A stretch of 33,024 nucleotides of DNA from Clostridiaceae bacterium (GTDB lineage: Bacteria > Bacillota > Clostridia > Oscillospirales > Acutalibacteraceae). The stretch spans positions 1 through 33,024 of the forward strand of contig JAEEWM010000023.1 in NCBI GenBank assembly GCA_016287385.1, read 5' to 3'. The notes beneath the pieces are model-generated. The model was not told the origin of the DNA and did not search any database. It worked only from the letters and a program-made list of their open reading frames with translations. Position numbers and translations under genes: made by a program. Shown here piece after piece: positions 8,218 through 17,389 of the stretch (positions are counted from its first letter, which is position 1; each line of letters opens with the position of its first letter).

Positions 8218-8685
8218 TCACTGATACTTTTCTATTAACCCTTGCCATACCGAACGGGTAATGCTCTTGCCCTTTTCCGCTTTATATATACGGGTTTTAC
8301 TGATATAATTGCTTGGCACAGTCCGTAATTCTCCGTTTTCATCCAAATTGATTTGGTACTCAACGCCCTTAACGGTTACGTATACGCTATCGTTCGGATA
8401 AACAAGTAATTCTTGCACCTTATCGCTTGGAAAATCCGAGACGTACGTATAACTACAAAGAATTTCAATATCTTTTTTGTCTGTTATTCTGATTTTTTCA
8501 TCGGAACTGCGCTGATACTCCTTATACAAAAATTCAACTTTTTCGATATCGTCAATAGATTCCGCGCCTAAATCATACAAAAGATCACCTTCTGCAAAAA
8601 CAGGCTTTTCACCGCAAGAACAACACACCGATATTAAAACAATAATTAATACAACATACCCTGCGATCTTTTTTGCCGGAATCAT
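8218..8685 (-). CDS. Small putative lipoprotein of unknown function
   Basis: I use the second ATG (8685), giving 155 residues. The longer reading frame from 8697 would place the purine-rich GGGGGAT (its best ribosome binding site) inside the gene. Residues 7-20 are hydrophobic and are followed by CCSCGEKP, so lipidation at Cys24 (Ser at -1) is plausible, though it is not a textbook lipobox. The rest is charged, with no motif I recognise. It follows the GH36 alpha-galactosidase by 79 bases on the same strand and converges with the oxidoreductase. It may be the last gene of the enzyme operon or an unrelated surface protein. Confidence 0.65.
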   Translation of the reverse strand: MIPAKKIAGYVVLIIVLISVCCSCGEKPVFAEGDLLYDLGAESIDDIEKVEFLYKEYQRSSDEKIRITDKKDIEILCSYTYVSDFPSDKVQELLVYPNDSVYVTVKGVEYQINLDENGELRTVPSNYISKTRIYKAEKGKSITRSVWQGLIEKYQ

Positions 8686-8764
8686 TTTATCCCCCATAAA
8701 ATATGAACAAATATTTTTATATGCGGCCGCGATTAAGCAACCGGGACTTGACGTGTATCAAACG

Positions 8765-10930
8765 TCAGTTTTTCACTTTTTTTATCCGTATCAGTTTACA
8801 CACCATATTGCCGAGTCCGTAGACCTTTGAATCAAGCCCTTTGTTCATGAGTCCCTCGCCGCTCATTGTATATGAACCGTCGACGCTGTAAAGCGCGTTG
8901 CTGTCGAGGCCGAAAAGCTTAATTGAAGGAAAACAGTAGGTAAAGGTCAGCTGAGGCGCAAAGAGGAAAACGAGTACCTCTTTGCCGTCAGACGAAACGA
9001 ATTCACGGCAGTAACAGTTATCCTTATAAATCGAGCTTAACTGATACCCTTTTCCAAGCTGTACGGTATTACGCAGTTCTTTTGCCAGGGATATATATCC
9101 GGCTATTTCTTCTATTTCCTCCTTTGAAGATTTAACCAAATCAACCGAAAAACCGAGCGAACCGGTCATGCCGAGCAACGCCTTGAATTGCATCGGACAT
9201 TCACGCCTGTTAAAGCCGCTGCCGCTCGCACTTATATGACCGGAGCCGCCGATATATCCGGGTGGGCAGACAAGCGACAACCCCTCCCGCATATATAAGG
9301 AATCCACCGGGTCGTGATTATCCGAATAGTTTATTCTGTCGCTGTATTTAAGCGTTTCAATATCGGCGCGAAGCCCTCCGGAAGCGCAGTTTTCAAAGAA
9401 TACGTGCGGGTATTTGCGCTTGATATGCCCGAAAATTTCATAAAGATTCTGAACGTATTTTACCCATACCGTCTTCTGCTCATCCACGGGCACACCGGGG
9501 AAATTTGCCTGCGAAACGTATCTGTTCATATCCCACTTTATATATTCTATATTGTTGTTTTCAAGAAGCCCGTCAATAACGCCGATTATATAATCTTCCA
9601 CCTCGTATAACGCAAGATTAAGATTAAGCTGTCCGCGGCTCTCCTCATACTCCCGGCTGCCGTAGTGCATTATCCATTCGGGATGCTCGCTGAATAAAGC
9701 GCTGTCTCTTGTGACCATTTCCGGCTCTATCCAAAGCCCGAACTTCATACCGAGTTCGTTTACGCGCGCTATCAGCGGCGCCAAGCCGTTCGGAAATTTG
9801 TTTTTGTCTACCTTCCAATCTCCCAAACCGCCGGAGCTGTCACTGGTGCGATTTTCCATCCAGCCGTCGTCAACAACGAAAATTTCAGCGCCGGTTTTCG
9901 CCGCAATTTCGGCTACGCTCATAAGCTTTTTCTCGTCAATATCAAACTTAAAGCAGGTCCAGCCGTTATAAATAATCGGTGACGGCTTATCTTTCCAGGC
10001 GGAAGGCAGGCGGCTGGCTTTAACGTAGCTTTGAAGCATTTCCGCCGCCGTGTTAAATCCGCCGCCGGAAAAGCCGAGCACAAACTCCGGCGTTATAAAC
10101 ACCTTTGCCGGTTTAAGTACCCAAGCAAAATCGTCGTCACTTATTCCGCCGGTAACGCGGACCTGGTCCATAGCGTCTTTTTCAACGGCGATTTTAGTAT
10201 TACCGCTCCATGCAAGCGTACCGTACCATATTTCGCCGGTGCAATTATCCGCGCTGCCGTCGCTGATTGCAAAATACGGATAATTCTGCGAATTTGAAAC
10301 ACCGCCCAAGCTTTGGATAACCGTTTTTGCCCTGGTGATTTCGGTGTGCTGCAATTCGTATTCGTGGGTCCATTTACTGTCTAAAGACGTCAGATAATAC
10401 TTATCGCCATAAGGTATGTTGACCGTTGCCGAAAACACTTTTTCAAGTATTATTTTCTCACTGCCGGTATTTCTGATAACACTGTTACGGACGATAATAT
10501 CATACTCTTCAAAAACCTTATAATGTAAATCGACTTCAATGCCGTAGAATACGTCGGCAAGAGTGATTATCAAAGCACTGTCCTTTATATCGTGAGATTT
10601 ATAGTTTAAGAATAAATCTCTTACGCCGTCGGCAAACTGCACCTTCAAAGTCGGCTCGCTGTAAAACATACCGCCGGCGCCGACGTATTCGCCGGCATAG
10701 CGTTCGTGAGACTGCTTGCCGCCGTCGTTATAGCCGTTTATATACCAATTAAACGGGCGGACAAAATCTTGTGCCCGGTCGATTTTTTTGCCCCAATAAA
10801 GACTCCTTAAAGTTCTTCGCGTTGTGGCTCCGGGGTATTTGGGAGTCTCCTCGTATACCGAAAACGCATATGTTGTCCGCTTTGTTTGTAAAACAAATAT
10901 ATTCTCTTCTTTTAAGTATTCGACCGACAT
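8765..10930 (-). CDS. GH36 alpha-galactosidase
   Basis: The protein is 721 residues, normal for bacterial GH36, with no signal peptide. AGGAGGGG at 10935-10942 supports the start. After an N-terminal beta-sandwich of about 310 residues comes the barrel with FVVDDGWM (351-358), GMKFGLWIEPEMV (394-406), the nucleophile motif IKWDMNR (Asp467) and YSDNHDPVD with the probable acid/base Asp537. A short C-terminal beta domain follows. GH36 enzymes remove terminal alpha-1,6-linked galactose from raffinose-type sugars or galactomannan side chains. The usual NSWEA segment reads NGWTC (322-326) here, which may reflect a different substrate pocket. Context suggests intracellular trimming of imported oligosaccharides. 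Confidence 0.92.
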   Translation of the reverse strand: MSVEYLKEENIFVLQTKRTTYAFSVYEETPKYPGATTRRTLRSLYWGKKIDRAQDFVRPFNWYINGYNDGGKQSHERYAGEYVGAGGMFYSEPTLKVQFADGVRDLFLNYKSHDIKDSALIITLADVFYGIEVDLHYKVFEEYDIIVRNSVIRNTGSEKIILEKVFSATVNIPYGDKYYLTSLDSKWTHEYELQHTEITRAKTVIQSLGGVSNSQNYPYFAISDGSADNCTGEIWYGTLAWSGNTKIAVEKDAMDQVRVTGGISDDDFAWVLKPAKVFITPEFVLGFSGGGFNTAAEMLQSYVKASRLPSAWKDKPSPIIYNGWTCFKFDIDEKKLMSVAEIAAKTGAEIFVVDDGWMENRTSDSSGGLGDWKVDKNKFPNGLAPLIARVNELGMKFGLWIEPEMVTRDSALFSEHPEWIMHYGSREYEESRGQLNLNLALYEVEDYIIGVIDGLLENNNIEYIKWDMNRYVSQANFPGVPVDEQKTVWVKYVQNLYEIFGHIKRKYPHVFFENCASGGLRADIETLKYSDRINYSDNHDPVDSLYMREGLSLVCPPGYIGGSGHISASGSGFNRRECPMQFKALLGMTGSLGFSVDLVKSSKEEIEEIAGYISLAKELRNTVQLGKGYQLSSIYKDNCYCREFVSSDGKEVLVFLFAPQLTFTYCFPSIKLFGLDSNALYSVDGSYTMSGEGLMNKGLDSKVYGLGNMVCKLIRIKKVKN

Positions 10931-10966
10931 AGTACCCCTCCTGCTGTTTCTACGGGTAACCGGCTT

Positions 10967-13426
10967 TTAATCGCTATCCTTCATTGTTGTATAGACCGCC
11001 ACGGACCCGCAAGGAAGCATATCCTTAATAACCCCGCCCACGTTGCGAATCTTTTTGCTTGATGAAATAGGCGTTGCGTCGTTATCCCTGTACTGTTTTA
11101 AGCCCTCAAACAAATAACGGTAAAACGTTTTACCCTCAAATTCTTTTTCAAAGGATAATTCAAAAGGCATATCGAAAATATTTGAATTGACTACTAATAC
11201 GGTGGTTTCCCCGTCTTTACTCTCACAGGCGGTGCAGCATAAACCGCTCTCGGAAAAATTATCACCGCGGTAGGTTTTCCCCGGCAGAATATGCGAAGCG
11301 ACCGCTTGATAAGCGTAATAACTGTTATACGGTTTTTCCTCCTGCAAAGGATTAGGCACAAGCCCCCAGCAATGAAAACCGTCCTGCCAGTTATCGGGAT
11401 TATTGCCTCTTGACCCGACCCAAAGTGTGTTTGTGAAGGTCCAATGCAAAACCGTTTTGTAACCGATATTCATAAATGCCGCCATACCCGCTATCATATG
11501 AACGGGATTCCACGGCGAAGCATTACGGGCTTCAAACCACGTATTGTTGCGGTCGGTCGCATTGTATTCGTCTATCCATACGTTTTGTGCGGCGATGCCG
11601 GTTTTCTGCCTTATATCGTCATTAACAATGGTCATCATATTTTCAAATTTAAGCGCCGTGTTTGTGTACTGTGATACGTATTTGTTGTAGTTGTGATACG
11701 ACCACTCGTCGCCGTAAGGTTTCAGCGCCTCATACATCGGAGCAAACAGTTGCCATGTGGAATTCCACATTTCTGTTCCGAGCGCCACGTTGCCGAGAAT
11801 AAACTTATACTTTTCCCGAACTCCCGCCTTTGTTAAAGAATCATGTACCGCGCCGATACACGATTTATACCTTTCAAGCAGCGCCTGCCCTTTTTCATCG
11901 CCGTAGCCGTTTATAAACCCGCTTCCGGGCTCGGAGAAAAAGGTAATATATTTTACCGCGTTAATGCCGCGGTCACAAAGCGCTTTCAGGTACTCTGTGA
12001 CGAAGCGGGCAAAAATCTCACACTGCTTTTCAAAGCTTAACGCGGCAAGCTTAGCGTCGGCAAATACCGCGTCTTGATAATTCATCGAATTGCCCCACTC
12101 AAAATTAAGCAGGATATCAATACCGCGCGCCTCAATGCCATTAAGGGATCTAAGTATCGCCTCAAAACGTTTGCCGCTTAAATTCCAGCTTTCGTTTTCT
12201 TTTACATACCAATCCGAGCTGGCAAAAAGGGTTGTTCTCACTATCCGTACGCCAGACGCTTTAAGGCGGTCAAGCTCGGTCTCGGCTTGTTCTCCCGAAT
12301 AATTCCTGCCAAACTCATCTTTAAGGTATATCCACGGATAATAAAGCGCGCCGAAGCCCAGAAAATCGGAATTTACCGGCGTTTTATTATAAAGCTTTAA
12401 TTTAGCCGCTTTATTAGGCATAAACCATTTAATTATGGGTTCGGGAAGCTGCCTTCTTTCGATAAAGTATCTGCGATATAAACCCGACAGCGAAAAAAGA
12501 ACCGTGTCACCGAAAATAGCCCGCTGCTTTCCGCCGTCGTCGGTGCCGATAAGGACAGGAGAAACCGAGAATTCATCGTTTATATGGATTTGTTTGAATC
12601 CTTTTATGATTACCGTACTGCTCTCATTGCCGGGCATTATCTGCGTTTGCAGTTCCATTGTGTTGAAAAGTCCGCAAAAGAAGCTGTTGACGCGAAATGT
12701 TTTATCGTTATTCTGTACCCTTGCGCCAAGTCCTTTATGCCTGAATTTCATTACAACGTCTATACTGTCAAAAGAATCGGAAGTAACCGAAAGGCTTGTG
12801 CTTTCAAACGCGATATATGATTCCTTTTCGCAAACGCCGATTTCGCTGATAGCTATCGTCGGCACATTTTTTAAGTCCCTGTGCCTGAAATTCATAATGC
12901 CGACGTAAACGTAACTTTCGGGAAGCGCGTCATAAAGGCATTCGAGTATATAGTCGCCGTTTACCGACACTTTAATTTCCATAAAGTCATCGGTCGGCTT
13001 ACTGCAATCAACTTCAAACGCCTTAATTTCACTTTTACTGCTGAGTTCGTCGGGTTTGCCGAGCTCGGTAAACGGACCGGTACCGATAAGCGGACCTTCG
13101 TTTAACACGTTAAACTCGCCGGACGAGGCAAAAAAGCCGACCTTGACGTTATCGTCTATCGGAGTAATAACTTTCATCCTTAAAAAAAGCGTATAGCGCT
13201 TATAGCGGTCGATATTCTGCTTTTGAAAGGCTTTATTCACCGCTACTCCCGCCGCAAGGCCCGGTGTCCACAGCGCACATCTGCCCTCGCCGTACTCCTT
13301 TGTCGGCCCGGTCATATACGGCCAGGCGCCGAAGTTCAAAAGCCGTACGCACTGTTTGCCGTTTATCTCAACGACACCGTCATCGGGGGCATCGGTGTTA
13401 AACGTGTACTTGAATAATTGATTCAT
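10967..13426 (-). CDS. Putative clan GH-A-like glycosidase, cytoplasmic paralogue
   Basis: The protein has 819 residues and no signal peptide. GGAGG lies just before the ATG at 13426. Residues 1-345 are a beta-rich region I do not recognise. From about 352 the sequence parallels the proteins at 19556 and 25036: LGFGALYYPWIY (356-367), ILLNFEWG (438-445), KYITFFSEPG (492-501), VWIDEYNA (616-623) and LHWTFTNTLW near strand 8, then a small C-terminal beta domain ending VAVYTT. A TIM barrel with acid/base Glu499 after strand 4 and nucleophile Glu620 after strand 7 is inferred from motif order and spacing, as in retaining clan GH-A enzymes. The nucleophile region resembles GH39. I cannot assign a CAZy family. 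Its position between two GH36 genes suggests intracellular oligosaccharide cleavage. Confidence 0.7.
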   Translation of the reverse strand: MNQLFKYTFNTDAPDDGVVEINGKQCVRLLNFGAWPYMTGPTKEYGEGRCALWTPGLAAGVAVNKAFQKQNIDRYKRYTLFLRMKVITPIDDNVKVGFFASSGEFNVLNEGPLIGTGPFTELGKPDELSSKSEIKAFEVDCSKPTDDFMEIKVSVNGDYILECLYDALPESYVYVGIMNFRHRDLKNVPTIAISEIGVCEKESYIAFESTSLSVTSDSFDSIDVVMKFRHKGLGARVQNNDKTFRVNSFFCGLFNTMELQTQIMPGNESSTVIIKGFKQIHINDEFSVSPVLIGTDDGGKQRAIFGDTVLFSLSGLYRRYFIERRQLPEPIIKWFMPNKAAKLKLYNKTPVNSDFLGFGALYYPWIYLKDEFGRNYSGEQAETELDRLKASGVRIVRTTLFASSDWYVKENESWNLSGKRFEAILRSLNGIEARGIDILLNFEWGNSMNYQDAVFADAKLAALSFEKQCEIFARFVTEYLKALCDRGINAVKYITFFSEPGSGFINGYGDEKGQALLERYKSCIGAVHDSLTKAGVREKYKFILGNVALGTEMWNSTWQLFAPMYEALKPYGDEWSYHNYNKYVSQYTNTALKFENMMTIVNDDIRQKTGIAAQNVWIDEYNATDRNNTWFEARNASPWNPVHMIAGMAAFMNIGYKTVLHWTFTNTLWVGSRGNNPDNWQDGFHCWGLVPNPLQEEKPYNSYYAYQAVASHILPGKTYRGDNFSESGLCCTACESKDGETTVLVVNSNIFDMPFELSFEKEFEGKTFYRYLFEGLKQYRDNDATPISSSKKIRNVGGVIKDMLPCGSVAVYTTMKDSD

Positions 13427-13452
13427 AAATTTTCCTCCGAGTTATCTGCTGC

Positions 13453-15447
13453 TTATAAGTGTATTTGTCTTAGCTCGTGAGCATTATATATCAGCAATTC
13501 GCCGATATCGAGCGGTTTTACATCACCGTTCGGCAGCCTTTTATACGTTGCCGGCGACATATACTTGTCTTTAAGCCCTATTACCGCCTTGCCGCCTTTA
13601 ATCGGGGCGAAAATATAAAGCTTGAATTCATCGTAATTTTTCAGTTCAATATCGAAAACGTCTTTACCGCTTATCTTAAACGCGGTCTTTTCAAACCAAT
13701 CGTATACGCAATAATCGACCTCTTCATCTATCAGCATATCCCTTGCCGATATTTGCGATGAAACGCCTTTTTCATCTTTATCGATGTTAAAGACGGCAAG
13801 TATACCGCTTTCTTCGTGGCTATTAAACAATTTGAACGCCTTGCCGCTTTCACGCGCATCTTCAAAAAGACAATCGGGCGACGGCCTTGCCGGAGTGGCA
13901 AGTCTGATTATTCTTCCGTCACTGAAAACCGTTGGCATAATAACATCTTTTTTGCTTCTGCCGAGTTTATCGCTCACATAGACGGGTCCGCCGCTCATGG
14001 CCTTGATAACGGAATTTTTTATACCCTGCGTATCGTCGGACCACCACATATCCCAGTCGCCGTAGTAAACGCTGCCCTGAACCGCAGAATTATACGCGCA
14101 CTGCAAAATATGCCCCGAAAACCATTTTCTGTTCTCCGGCATAAAATCGCCGCTGAAACGGCAAACGGCGCTTTTTCTGTTCCAGAAGTTTTCGGTCGCC
14201 ATACCCATACAGTTTATAAGCGCGCCGCCGAAATACTTATTATTCGCCTTTTCTATCGCATTATGAAGATTACTTGCCGCCTTGCCTATCGGCATTGCGA
14301 GCTTCGCGTACCAACGCAGGTGTGACTGATAATCAACCTTCATAAAATCAATGCCGCAACTGCTGTAAAACCCGTGCTGACGGTCATAGTATTCCTCTAT
14401 AATATCACGCTCGTAGCGTGGTATCAGCTGTTGCTTAGTAGACCAGTAAAGATAATCGGCATATTCCCCGGCAAGGGGCGAATTCGGATTTATCCCGTGC
14501 CAGTAACCCGTTGCGGGATGCCAAAGCCCGACCTTCAGACCGTAGCCGTTTTTCAATTCTGTTACAACGCCCTTCAAGCCCTTTGGAAAACGGTCGGGCG
14601 CCGCCTCAAAACTGTTAAGCTCACGCGACTGCATAGTGGGTATATTGTTGTTCGGAACGTCGCCCCACATATCGTCAAGAATAAACCAGCGTACGGGTAT
14701 GCCTTTTTCCTTAAACTCGCGCGCTTTGTTTATCAAATCAGAATGGGTGACCTCCATGTGAAAAGCGTCCCAACTGCACCAGCCGAGATAGTCAAACACT
14801 TGCGGATACTGCTTATCGGTTCTCATCAGCGGCTCTCTGCCGAGCAGGCAAAAAGTTTCTCTGTTTACGTTAAAGGGAAGCTCGTACGGGTCGCCGCCCT
14901 TACCCCAGGACAAGGCTACCGTATCGACACTGTTCGGCAAACAGTTGTTCCAGACATAGATATCAAAGCCGTCTTCAAAGCCTTTTACGGTTGAAACGAA
15001 TTCCTTGTCACATACAGTTGTAAGGAAGAGATATTCGCTTTCTGTCTGTGCGAGAATTGCCTGAGTAAATTCAGGCAGCTCACATAATTTTCCGAAAAAC
15101 GGGTGTACCCAAAATTCACTTTTGTTATAAGTCGCAAAAAAGCGTGAAACGCCTTTTATGCTCTTAATATGCAAACCTACGGCACATTCAAAATCAAAAT
15201 GATTTCTTCCCGCCGTTTCACCGAGGTTTTGAGGGTCAAATTTTGCAATATATCTTAAATACTTTATATTGGCGCGGCACTCGATGACCGCCAAAAGCGT
15301 TATGCCCAAATTATCATCTGAAAACATAAGCGTATTATCTTTTTGCGCCTTAAAATCAAGAGGATAGCGATTGCCGTCATCCAACTCGGCAAAAGCTGTA
15401 ATACCGTTTAATATGTCAAAGCTTTCTACCATACTGTCACCGTTCAT
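13453..15447 (-). CDS. GH36-type raffinose synthase/Sip1-like alpha-galactosidase
   Basis: The protein has 664 residues and no signal peptide. Motifs typical of the raffinose synthase/Sip1 branch are FDYLGWCSWDAFH (218-230), WFILDDMWGD (254-263), GLKVGLWHP (303-311), DFMKVDYQ with nucleophile Asp372, CRFSGDFMP (429-437, matching the family's RxSDDF segment and its candidate acid/base), GDWDMWW and GGPVYVSDK. Plant members transfer galactose to make raffinose or act as alkaline alpha-galactosidases. Bacterial ones are mostly uncharacterised, so hydrolysis is the safer guess. The start overlaps the end of the beta-helix gene by 11 bases and lacks a clear Shine-Dalgarno site, suggesting translational coupling. 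A second ATG at 15432 is an alternative start. Confidence 0.82.
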   Translation of the reverse strand: MNGDSMVESFDILNGITAFAELDDGNRYPLDFKAQKDNTLMFSDDNLGITLLAVIECRANIKYLRYIAKFDPQNLGETAGRNHFDFECAVGLHIKSIKGVSRFFATYNKSEFWVHPFFGKLCELPEFTQAILAQTESEYLFLTTVCDKEFVSTVKGFEDGFDIYVWNNCLPNSVDTVALSWGKGGDPYELPFNVNRETFCLLGREPLMRTDKQYPQVFDYLGWCSWDAFHMEVTHSDLINKAREFKEKGIPVRWFILDDMWGDVPNNNIPTMQSRELNSFEAAPDRFPKGLKGVVTELKNGYGLKVGLWHPATGYWHGINPNSPLAGEYADYLYWSTKQQLIPRYERDIIEEYYDRQHGFYSSCGIDFMKVDYQSHLRWYAKLAMPIGKAASNLHNAIEKANNKYFGGALINCMGMATENFWNRKSAVCRFSGDFMPENRKWFSGHILQCAYNSAVQGSVYYGDWDMWWSDDTQGIKNSVIKAMSGGPVYVSDKLGRSKKDVIMPTVFSDGRIIRLATPARPSPDCLFEDARESGKAFKLFNSHEESGILAVFNIDKDEKGVSSQISARDMLIDEEVDYCVYDWFEKTAFKISGKDVFDIELKNYDEFKLYIFAPIKGGKAVIGLKDKYMSPATYKRLPNGDVKPLDIGELLIYNAHELRQIHL

Positions 15448-17362
15448 CCATGAGCGTATAATTCACGCGGTACCCTGTGATTACCGGAAGCTCGCGCTTA
15501 TAGACCCTCTTTATTTTTCCGCCGTGTCCGGATTCCAAAATCAAATTGTAGTCAAGTCTTTCCGACACGCCGAAAATCTTGCCGGCAAGTAAATAAACAT
15601 CCGAATCTCTATTTTCAAAGAGAGCGTTTTCAGCTGTAATATCGCCTATACCGCAGGAGAATACGACCGCGAGCGTTTTACCCCCGTTTACGGTTTTTAT
15701 TGCCGTACCGGGTCCTTCAACCTTAAAGCCGTAAACAGTAAGATCCGAATTATCATTAAGAACTTCAATATCCGCGCGCTCCGGGTTGAGATTAAAAGCA
15801 GTAACCGTCTGCCCGTGAAATTCATAGGGTATCATTCGGCAGTATTCCGGCTCAAAGCCCTTTCTCGCAATAATGCAGTCGTTTGAATAAGTACCTACCG
15901 TACAAGCACAGTTATCCAGACAAACTCTGCTGCCCGGCACGGTGTTATAGTACATCGCGGCGGTCTGAGTATGCAAATCGCGCAAAACGAGGTCTCTAAG
16001 GGCAGCGTGACGAATGAATCGGAAATGACCGTAAAACTGCTCAAAAGTGTAAAGATGCTCCATAACAAGCGGCGTATTATGATCCTCGTTTATTACAAAC
16101 AGCGCGTCCGCCTTACCGCTTATAAGGTTTTCACCCGCAAAAAAGTCACAAAACATAAAATCAATTCTGCTTACCGTAGCGGGTACGCTTATACTGCCGT
16201 TTACAAGATAGTGTCCACCTGAGAAAAGCACGGCTTTTTTCCCGCTGTCAAGAGCTTTTTGTATCGCCGAAGTCGAGTCGTGCTTACCGTCGCCAACCGC
16301 GCCGTAATCCTCAACTACGGCAAAGTCTTCCGCGTCAAGGTTGAATTTTTCGGTCGGAACATCGGCGCGCCTAAACTCTTCAATCTCGCCTATAAGTATA
16401 TTGTTCGCATATACGCCGCGGGATTCGTAAACAGAGTACACCTCGTTTTTCGCCGGGACAGTGCTTAAACTGTTATCAAGTATCGCATAGCTGCCGTTTT
16501 CGCCGATAAACTCAATTTTTTTTGCGTCTTCTTCCCTAAAACCGCCGAAAACAGCCGAGCCGCGACCTGTGCGCACGGTGGCGCCCGATATATCCGAAAA
16601 GCGAAAACCTTCAAGCACGCAAACCGAAGTTTTATAGGCGTAAACGCCGGTATTAAAGCCGGTTACAGATATATTTCTGAATACGCCCTCGCTCCCCACC
16701 GCGAGCTGAATACCGGTATCGGCGCCGCCGCCTTTAAGTAAAACATTCTCAATCCTGCCTGAGTTGTTGGCGATAAAGCGAAGACCCACCGCACCGGAAT
16801 TGCCGTTTCCGCAATCCACGGTAATATCTTCAAAAGTATTAAGCTGAGAAACGTTTGAGGTTTCATTTTCAAGGCAAGCGTCCGCATTCACGAAACTGAT
16901 TACCGGTTTTCGGGAGCCATTTTCAAAGCCCGCGGAATTATCTTTGAGTTTTATTACCGTTTTCTCTCTGCTTTCACCCAGAAAATGTATACCGCGTGTC
17001 AATTCAAAACCGGGTTTTGAATCAAAAATGTTTTTAAGATTATTATGCGTATAAGTTACGGTATCACTTACCAAGTAGGTTCCCTCGGGAAAATAAATAA
17101 TTCGCGCGTCGGGTACAAATTCAGGGAAAATAACGCGCACCTTTCTTTTCTCGATTCTTGACTCGAATCCGATATACACATCATTTTCCCCGAGAGAATA
17201 CAGCCGCTTTTCGGTATCCCTGACACCGTTTATTTCACGGACCGTCACATCGTCGATTACGCGGCGTAAAATTGCCGTACAATCGACTTCACCCGTATTA
17301 TCCGCATAATACGGGGCTTTAGTTACGTCAATTATATTTTTGAGATTTTCAGGATACTTCAT
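15437..17362 (-). CDS. Right-handed beta-helix protein, pectate-lyase-superfamily-like
   Basis: The product is 641 residues from the ATG at 17362, which has GGAG nine bases upstream; another ATG at 17368 is only three bases from it. Two regions look like starts of pectin-lyase-type helices: residues about 20-100 (DNTGEVDC to IIYFPEGTYLVSD) and 350-390 (DYGAVGDGKHDSTSAIQKAL, then LFSGGHYLVNG). Between and after them are many short beta coils with Asn/Gly turns. Such helices occur in GH28, lyases and sugar epimerases, and I cannot see a decisive catalytic set. No signal peptide is present, which is unusual for a pectinase-like protein and argues for an intracellular role on imported oligosaccharides. 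The gene ends inside the start of the Sip1-like gene. Confidence 0.7.
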   Translation of the reverse strand: MKYPENLKNIIDVTKAPYYADNTGEVDCTAILRRVIDDVTVREINGVRDTEKRLYSLGENDVYIGFESRIEKRKVRVIFPEFVPDARIIYFPEGTYLVSDTVTYTHNNLKNIFDSKPGFELTRGIHFLGESREKTVIKLKDNSAGFENGSRKPVISFVNADACLENETSNVSQLNTFEDITVDCGNGNSGAVGLRFIANNSGRIENVLLKGGGADTGIQLAVGSEGVFRNISVTGFNTGVYAYKTSVCVLEGFRFSDISGATVRTGRGSAVFGGFREEDAKKIEFIGENGSYAILDNSLSTVPAKNEVYSVYESRGVYANNILIGEIEEFRRADVPTEKFNLDAEDFAVVEDYGAVGDGKHDSTSAIQKALDSGKKAVLFSGGHYLVNGSISVPATVSRIDFMFCDFFAGENLISGKADALFVINEDHNTPLVMEHLYTFEQFYGHFRFIRHAALRDLVLRDLHTQTAAMYYNTVPGSRVCLDNCACTVGTYSNDCIIARKGFEPEYCRMIPYEFHGQTVTAFNLNPERADIEVLNDNSDLTVYGFKVEGPGTAIKTVNGGKTLAVVFSCGIGDITAENALFENRDSDVYLLAGKIFGVSERLDYNLILESGHGGKIKRVYKRELPVITGYRVNYTLMDER

Positions 17363-17389
17363 GCACATGCTCTCCGACCCGCGAAACTT

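Noticed and set aside
8686-8764. Terminator after the GH36 alpha-galactosidase gene
   Set aside because: TGACGT and ACGTCA can pair, but the stem is only 6 bases, and the T-run lies on the plus-strand side, away from the direction of transcription.
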